From positions 2,666,001-2,730,000 of the forward strand of contig NZ_CP196351.1 in the NCBI RefSeq assembly GCF_051668705.1: 64,000 nt of DNA, read 5' to 3'. The stretch is from Alterisphingorhabdus sp051668705. Its GTDB lineage: Bacteria > Pseudomonadota > Alphaproteobacteria > Sphingomonadales > Sphingomonadaceae. The notes beneath the pieces are model-generated. The model saw only the letters and a program-made list of their open reading frames with translations, was not told where the DNA came from and made no database searches. Each line of letters starts with the position of its first letter. The first letter of the stretch is position 1. The translations under genes were made by a program, and so were the position numbers. This document shows, piece by piece, positions 59,271 through 64,000 of the stretch.

Positions 59271-59607
59271 TACTCACTTTCGCCAATGTCTCATTGAATT
59301 TCATAAGCAAGGCGTCAAGGTGCTGAGGGTCACACCCCGAAAGTCCAGCCGAAGCGACACGATTAAATTCAAGCCCGAGACGATTAAGTTCTGTGAGTAT
59401 TGCTGCGTCGTGAATTCCACTCGATGTGGGGACACGCGCATTAAGCATCAGTCTGCGTACATAGGCCGCTAAGCTGATGCCCGCATTGGCAGCTTGTTTT
59501 TCTAGGATGGTCTTCTCGGCGAGCGTCAGGCGAAGCGCAAGTGTCTCACTGCGCTTTTCATGTTCGTCCATTATAGGCCGACCGATCTTCTTCAAAACAA
59601 GCTCCAC
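59254..59607 (-). CDS. mobC: MobC relaxosome accessory protein
   Basis: 117 residues. A ribbon-helix-helix-like N-terminus (RSETLALRLTLAEKTILEKQ) followed by AANAGISLAAYVRRLML, then LTELNRLGLEFNRVASAG, is typical of MobC. It binds near oriT and helps the relaxase melt DNA. First gene of the leftward mob operon; an internal ATG at 59571 is an alternative start. Confidence 0.88.
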   Translation of the reverse strand: MELVLKKIGRPIMDEHEKRSETLALRLTLAEKTILEKQAANAGISLAAYVRRLMLNARVPTSSGIHDAAILTELNRLGLEFNRVASAGLSGCDPQHLDALLMKFNETLAKVSNAYGS

Positions 59608-59929
59608 ACATGCGAAAGCCAGAAATGTAAGTGCAATGCAGCATTTAGTTTTTGTTTAACAAAAACACATCTGGCTACTCTCTATTTGCCATAATATTAT
59701 ATTTACAATAAGATTTCAAATCAAAACCAAGAGTTGATTCGTTAACGCGTCAAATTACCAATAAAATAAACATGAGATTTGCATACGATCGCATGCTCAT
59801 GATGAGATGGTTTTCTAATGATAAAATAATTAATTTTCTTAATGACGAAGATTATTTTGTCATAGCTGTCGAATATTTTATCCACTTCTGATATTAGCGC
59901 TCCTGCGATTCTGTTTTAGGAGAAAGACA
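59608..59929. other. divergent intergenic region, candidate oriT
   Basis: 322 AT-rich bases between mobC and a rightward operon, with no gene. It contains several inverted repeats: gtttttgtt/aacaaaaac (59648-59666), gcatacgatcgcatgc (59781-59796, near-palindrome) and the long pair described at 59819-59862. oriT normally sits directly upstream of mobC/relaxase operons, so this is the best candidate. No nic sequence can be assigned by eye. Confidence 0.5.
59819..59862. repeat. 12-bp inverted repeat upstream of the rightward island operon
   Basis: tgataaaataat (59819-59830) and attattttgtca (59851-59862) match at 11 of 12 positions around a 20-base spacer. It lies 68 bases before the first rightward gene, so it could be an operator or part of oriT. 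Confidence 0.6.
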
Positions 59930-60196
59930 ATGGCGGGTGATCCTTCGGATAAGATTCCAGAGGCGATTAAGGATCATAAACCAAAACAAACGCTGGAGAT
60001 GAACACGCCAGGTGGACGCGGTCTTCAAAAAGCAAACGCAGAAAAGAAAGATTTTCAAAGCTTTACAGAAAAACGTCGCAGTGATGCACAGCGCCTTGCT
60101 AAAATGGATAAATATAAAGCTCCAGAAAAAGAGAATGTCCGAGAGGGCAATAAAAATATGGTGAGGAAAGAATTCAACAAAGAGGTAGAGCGATAG
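59930..60196 (+). CDS. small hydrophilic hypothetical protein
   Basis: 88 residues, highly charged (Lys/Glu rich), starting MAGDPSDKIPEAIKDHKP. No family recognised and no membrane segment. A strong ribosome site, TAGGAGAAAG, precedes the ATG. First gene of the rightward operon leading to the coupling protein. Composition suggests a disordered, possibly nucleic-acid-associated protein. Confidence 0.75.
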   Translation: MAGDPSDKIPEAIKDHKPKQTLEMNTPGGRGLQKANAEKKDFQSFTEKRRSDAQRLAKMDKYKAPEKENVREGNKNMVRKEFNKEVER

Positions 60197-60252
60197 AACA
60201 AGAAACCGCCAATGATGATATTTATTATGCACACCGCCTATCATCAAAGGCG

Positions 60253-60615
60253 GTGCGCACCTCTTGCGGTGAAGTCTACCCTGTCACCATGCATAATAAA
60301 TTCTGGATGATGGTTACCCAACTGGCAAAAGTTGACTGGTGCAGTGAAACAGATTTGGCAGACCATGCACAAAGGATGTATGAAAGCTGTGAACCAGAAG
60401 AAGATATAGCTTTCCAGGACTTGTTTTGGGCTGTTGTTAAGGGTGACTATGGGCGCGTAATGGCTGTGCTCAATGGTCATATCAATGACAACATACCTCA
60501 ACCTTCACTTAAACCAGAGTTTCCTGACTATCTGAAAAATCAAATCACGGCACCCTTCGGCTGTCGTGATTTACCTGTGGTCGCAGCAAGCAATCAAAAT
60601 AACAACTATTCCTAG
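60253..60615 (+). CDS. hypothetical protein upstream of the coupling protein
   Basis: 120 residues from a GTG at 60253 with AAAGG close upstream; the ATG at 60289 (MHNKFWMMVTQLAK) is another option. The frame is open further upstream to about 60170 without a standard start, and that part also reads like protein. No family recognised. Pattern DHAQRMYESCEPEEDIAF is acidic. Likely co-transcribed with the flanking genes. Confidence 0.65.
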   Translation: MRTSCGEVYPVTMHNKFWMMVTQLAKVDWCSETDLADHAQRMYESCEPEEDIAFQDLFWAVVKGDYGRVMAVLNGHINDNIPQPSLKPEFPDYLKNQITAPFGCRDLPVVAASNQNNNYS

Positions 60616-60669
60616 TCCTTAGTCTTAAGCTCTAGTTGAGTTTCGGGCGTTCTGAGTTGGAGTCCCAAA

Positions 60670-62751
60670 ATGACGAATTCTATTGTTTCTGCTGATGCCG
60701 ATATAAACCGTAGGCCATTAGCTACTGCTAGGCTGGTTCCTCAAAAGGTGATAGACCAACAAGGCTATCAAAAAGGTGACTTTTGGCTAGGCCGCTCACT
60801 TTCCGGGCGACCTTTTGGATGGTATGAGGATTTGAATTTTCTGACTTGCGCAGGGCCTCGTTCCGGCAAAGGAATCTCAACCGTTATTCCTAATTTGCTT
60901 CTCTATCCGGGCAGTGCCGTGGTTGTTGATCCAAAAGGTGAGCTAGCAGAACTCACTGCCGCCTATCGGAAAGACAAGCTCGGTCAAAAAGTCATCGTGC
61001 TTGATCCGGCAGGTGTTGCCGATATCCCTGATGACCTGCGCGGTACATTTAACCCACTAGGCGCATTGGCAACCTATGACGACAAGGATGTGGTTTCCGC
61101 TGCACAGTCTATCGCATCAGGTATTGTTGTTCCCAATCCAGCATCGAAAGAGCCTTTTTGGGAGCAAAGCGCTCTCAATTTCATTCAGAATGTCATTCTC
61201 TACATCTTGAAGAAATTTCCAGCTGAAGAACGCACCCTGATGAAATTGAGAGAGACGTGCGCATCAGGTGATATCACTCTGTTCAATGAGTTTGTCGAAC
61301 TCAAGCGTGAAGATAACCCGGATTTTGAAGCTGATATTGCAATGGCACAAGAGATGCTGCTGGATAACATGGCAGCAATGGATGAATTTGGGGGTGTCGT
61401 CCGTGAGGCTGCTTCAAAAATCAGGAATTTTGGCGATCAAACACGCGGCAATGTTCTTGGTAATGTCATGACCAATCTTGATTTCCTCAATGATCCGCGA
61501 CTTTGGGATAATCTGGTTCACAGCACTGATCCCGATACGACATTTGAGTTGAGCGAATTGAGGGATCAAGAGCAATTCATAACGGTCTATCTGTGCCTGC
61601 CAACTGACATGATGCAGCTGCAAGGACGCTGGCTTAGATTAGTATGCGCGCAGATTATTCAATATATCGAGCGAAGTAAGAAATTTGAGAAATCAGAACA
61701 CCTGCCAGTGTTGATGATGATTGACGAATTTTTTCAGCTTGGGCCGTTCCCTTCTATAGTCAACACATTGACTTACGCACCGAGTTTTGGTCTCAGGCTT
61801 TGGCTTATCATTCAGGATTTAAATCAACTCAAAATTAATTACCCCAAAGAATGGGAAACGATCCTTGGTGCTTGTGGTGTGAAACAGTTTTTCGGAGTGA
61901 ATGAGCTGACAACGGCAAAATATGTGTCTGAGCTTGTTGGTCAAGCTGAAGTCGATGTGCCTACAATCACAATGACGCAAAACCAGTCTGAAACAAAAGG
62001 AAAGACTGACTCTAAAACGCATGGGACATCAACAACGGAAACGTTTAGTACCTCGCATAGCCGAACAATTGGCAACTCACATTCTCATACGTCAGGTAAG
62101 ACCGTTACCGACAGTTTTTCGAATACATCTGGCACTAGTAGTTCAAGCTCCAAAGGAACGTCTGGGGGGGCATCAACCAGTACCTCAAAGGGCGAGAATG
62201 AGGGCTGGTCACAAGCCACAAATAGCTCAACATCAAAAGGTAACAGCGCTAATTTCAATCGTCCAAACCAAGTCTTGCCAACATCGACTTCAAAAAGTGG
62301 TGGATCGTCGCAAGGATCAAACCAAGGCACCTCCGGCGGGACATCATTTTCTATAACAGACGGAAAAAACAGTGGTTGGTCAGACCAGCACACGCACTCC
62401 ACTAATAATAGCACAACATATGGTCGCTCAACTGGGTTTAATACATCTGACACTTACACGACCAATGAAAGCAAAACAGTTACCAGAACGCATTCAATGG
62501 CTTACGGCGTAAATCGCTCTCGTACCGAAGCACTATCGCAATCAGCAACACAAGGGCAGTCATTGGCTTCTGGCACAACCAAGCAAACAAGGAGCCTATT
62601 TCGTCCTGAAGAACTATTGCAAGCGTTCACAAAAGATAATCAAATCCAACTTGTGTATATTCGCGACCGGGGGGCCCATCTTTTGGTGCGAACACCTTAT
62701 TTTGCGGACAGGGATTTTTTCAAGAAAATTGAGAGCACTAACAATGACTAA
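60670..62751 (+). CDS. VirD4/TraG-like coupling protein with Ser/Thr/Gly-rich insert
   Basis: 693 residues. T4CP ATPase: Walker A AGPRSGKG (61-68), VVVDPKGELAELTAAY, Walker B VLMMIDEFFQLG (Asp352, Glu353), then SFGLRLWLIIQDLNQLK and GACGVKQFFGVNE. Two features are odd. There is no N-terminal membrane anchor, and residues about 435-640 are a low-complexity Ser/Thr/Gly/Asn insert with repeating SxTxG-type units. After it the conserved end (SLFRPEELLQAF) resumes. It links the relaxosome to a secretion channel. Encoded between mob genes and a coiled-coil membrane protein. Confidence 0.9.
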   Translation: MTNSIVSADADINRRPLATARLVPQKVIDQQGYQKGDFWLGRSLSGRPFGWYEDLNFLTCAGPRSGKGISTVIPNLLLYPGSAVVVDPKGELAELTAAYRKDKLGQKVIVLDPAGVADIPDDLRGTFNPLGALATYDDKDVVSAAQSIASGIVVPNPASKEPFWEQSALNFIQNVILYILKKFPAEERTLMKLRETCASGDITLFNEFVELKREDNPDFEADIAMAQEMLLDNMAAMDEFGGVVREAASKIRNFGDQTRGNVLGNVMTNLDFLNDPRLWDNLVHSTDPDTTFELSELRDQEQFITVYLCLPTDMMQLQGRWLRLVCAQIIQYIERSKKFEKSEHLPVLMMIDEFFQLGPFPSIVNTLTYAPSFGLRLWLIIQDLNQLKINYPKEWETILGACGVKQFFGVNELTTAKYVSELVGQAEVDVPTITMTQNQSETKGKTDSKTHGTSTTETFSTSHSRTIGNSHSHTSGKTVTDSFSNTSGTSSSSSKGTSGGASTSTSKGENEGWSQATNSSTSKGNSANFNRPNQVLPTSTSKSGGSSQGSNQGTSGGTSFSITDGKNSGWSDQHTHSTNNSTTYGRSTGFNTSDTYTTNESKTVTRTHSMAYGVNRSRTEALSQSATQGQSLASGTTKQTRSLFRPEELLQAFTKDNQIQLVYIRDRGAHLLVRTPYFADRDFFKKIESTNND

Positions 62752-63775
62752 AAATCGAATCCCAAGTGATGGTGCGCGGTATAATAGGTCTGAGACTCTC
62801 GAGCAAAACGTAGATGATAAGCCGGTCAATCTTGATGAATCAATGGATAGCTACCACGAGGAAGAACGGAAGTTAAAAAAACAACTCGAAGATTTGGAGG
62901 ATGATTATAGTGAACTTGAAGACAAATTTTATGAGAACGCAAATCAGCTCAAAAAGGTTATTGAAAACAAAGAGAAATACGAAAAGATTATAGCAGGCGA
63001 AGATGATAGAGTGGTACTTAGAGATCAAAAGATTGCTGATCTCGAAGCATCTAATGAATCACTCGCGTCTTCACTTTCTAAGCATCAAGATGCAATTAAA
63101 TTATGGTCTGAAAATGCGGATATACTGACTGAGAAATTAGAAACCGAAAAACAATTTTCAAAAGGCTGGCGCAAGCGAGAACAAAAACTAACTTTTCAGT
63201 TTTGGAGTCTGGCAATTCTCGGCCTTGCTGGCACTATCTGGGGAAGTTTGGGTAATCCACTTCCATCTTTTGATGGCAACGAAGAGTATCTCTCACCATC
63301 GGGAAAAACGGCTGACGAACAAATGATTGCGTGCATCATGCAGTCGAAATCTGGGCAATTAGAACGGGATTTAGAGTTAAACAAAAAAGTCACATGGATG
63401 GCCGAAAAACCCGACTTTTACCTGTCTCCAAAAAACAGTGACATAGACAATCATGACGGAATATTTGCCAGTAACTTAGATCATAAAAGACAAGGATTAG
63501 GGAATAGAACAATAGCTTTTTCTGGAACATTCACGACTCAATCAGGCGCACGAATGAGTGGAGCCACCATCAACGGTTTTTATGTTGCTCCTGTTTTGGG
63601 TACTGATAATTGCCGATTCATCTGGAAGGGCACTTTGTATGCCGACAAGGGGAATAAGGCTTACCTTCTAAACGAGAACTCTACCGGAGCTATTTCGTTG
63701 CAAGCAACCATGCCAGAAAACCAAAGGTCTCTTGAGGGAGCAAAATGGTATTTCATGGATTTTCATTATTACTAA
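62744..63775 (+). CDS. coiled-coil membrane protein coupled to the T4CP gene
   Basis: 343 residues from the ATG at 62744, which overlaps the coupling-protein stop by eight bases. Residues about 35-145 form a long charged coiled coil (LKKQLEDLEDDYSELEDKF). A single membrane segment follows (FWSLAILGLAGTIWGSL, about 150-166), then a ~175-residue C-terminal domain with only a few cysteines. No family recognised. Coupling suggests it might anchor the membrane-less T4CP; that is inference. Confidence 0.7.
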   Translation: MTKNRIPSDGARYNRSETLEQNVDDKPVNLDESMDSYHEEERKLKKQLEDLEDDYSELEDKFYENANQLKKVIENKEKYEKIIAGEDDRVVLRDQKIADLEASNESLASSLSKHQDAIKLWSENADILTEKLETEKQFSKGWRKREQKLTFQFWSLAILGLAGTIWGSLGNPLPSFDGNEEYLSPSGKTADEQMIACIMQSKSGQLERDLELNKKVTWMAEKPDFYLSPKNSDIDNHDGIFASNLDHKRQGLGNRTIAFSGTFTTQSGARMSGATINGFYVAPVLGTDNCRFIWKGTLYADKGNKAYLLNENSTGAISLQATMPENQRSLEGAKWYFMDFHYY

Positions 63776-63845
63776 TTATAATTATAAAACAGTTATTTAG
63801 ACGAGAAGTTTGCACTAATCTTAGCAATTTTGTCATAATTTAAGT

Positions 63846-64000
63846 ATGACAGAAATATTGCCACAATTTAAGGATTTGAAAGTACGTTTCTTTGTAGCAG
63901 CAACAGGTGTAGAAGGTGAACCAGTAGGCGAGCTTAAGCGCGTTCATGCTTTCCCGACGGAAACCAATTGGTGCTGGCAAAAGGCATTTGTTGATAGTGA
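63846..64000 (+). CDS. hypothetical protein, cut by window end
   Basis: An ATG at 63846 opens a frame to the end of the window (51 codons), reading MTEILPQFKDLKVRFFVAA then EPVGELKRVHAFPTET. No family can be assigned from this part. No strong ribosome site. It follows the coiled-coil gene by 70 bases on the same strand. Confidence 0.5.
   Translation, partial: MTEILPQFKDLKVRFFVAATGVEGEPVGELKRVHAFPTETNWCWQKAFVDS

Larger units (their letters stand above)
52487..64000. mobile_element. mobilizable genomic island at tRNA-Gly (left part)
   Basis: The DNA after tRNA-Gly is markedly more AT-rich than the preceding 50 kb. It carries relaxase, MobC and coupling-protein genes, unknown small genes and a phage-defence operon. 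The left boundary is taken at the tRNA 3' end. The right boundary and any integrase lie outside the window. No mating-pair-formation (VirB) genes are seen, so it may be mobilizable rather than self-transmissible, though only part is visible. Confidence 0.75.

Noticed and set aside
62000..62560. Repeat array or CRISPR
   Set aside because: The repeats are imperfect, codon-phased and inside the T4CP frame; they encode Ser/Thr/Gly units and lack spacer structure.

Overview
The window looks like a chromosomal segment of a sphingomonad (Alphaproteobacteria, order Sphingomonadales). This is inferred from the 16S sequence, the rrn order 16S-Ile-Ala-23S, the lnt-metK-trmB gene order and the presence of an alphaproteobacterial gene transfer agent (GTA) cluster. 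The core part has moderate GC. From about 52.5 kb to the end the DNA is visibly more AT-rich and carries mobile-element genes.

Layout. 1-4119: an rRNA operon on the minus strand (partial 23S, tRNA-Ala, tRNA-Ile, 16S, a leader with boxA and a long inverted repeat, and a good sigma70-like promoter). 4177-10648: a Wzx-like flippase, a low-molecular-weight tyrosine phosphatase, a spinster-type MFS transporter, UDP-glucose dehydrogenase and an OmpA-type porin with a polyproline linker. 10823-26749: a near-complete GTA/phage-like structural operon, entirely on the minus strand (small and large terminase, portal, protease, capsid, connectors, tail tube, chaperones, tape measure, distal tail proteins, NlpC/P60 peptidase, tail hub, DUF2793 protein), with no integrase, replication or lysis genes. 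26912-52189: ordinary chromosomal genes (cNMP-patatin, DUF2855, AGCS symporter, YqaA, VOC, lnt, metK, trmB, hybrid histidine kinase, maeB, mutS, nupC, yhhQ, yggT, folD, marC, Lon-N-domain protein, YbbN-like thioredoxin).

52412-64000: tRNA-Gly(GCC) followed at once by an AT-richer island. The island holds a minus-strand run MobC - relaxase - HamA (DUF1837 nuclease) - HamB (helicase) - HNH endonuclease. HamA and HamB form a Hachiman-type anti-phage system. The HNH gene follows HamB by 46 bases on the same strand and may be a third component. Divergently transcribed are two small unknown genes, a VirD4/TraG-like coupling protein with no membrane anchor and a ~200-residue Ser/Thr/Gly-rich insert, a coiled-coil membrane protein, and a gene cut by the window end. 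The ~320 bp divergent region between mobC and the plus-strand operon is rich in inverted repeats and is the best oriT candidate. No integrase is visible; if there is one it lies past the right edge.

The two points most worth follow-up are (i) the Hachiman + HNH triad carried by a mobilizable tRNA-Gly island and (ii) the GTA tail, where a ~566-residue domain is fused to the DUF2460 protein while the tail-hub protein is short, as if the TIM-barrel-like domain of the classical hub had been relocated. All calls rest on reading the sequence; no database search was run.
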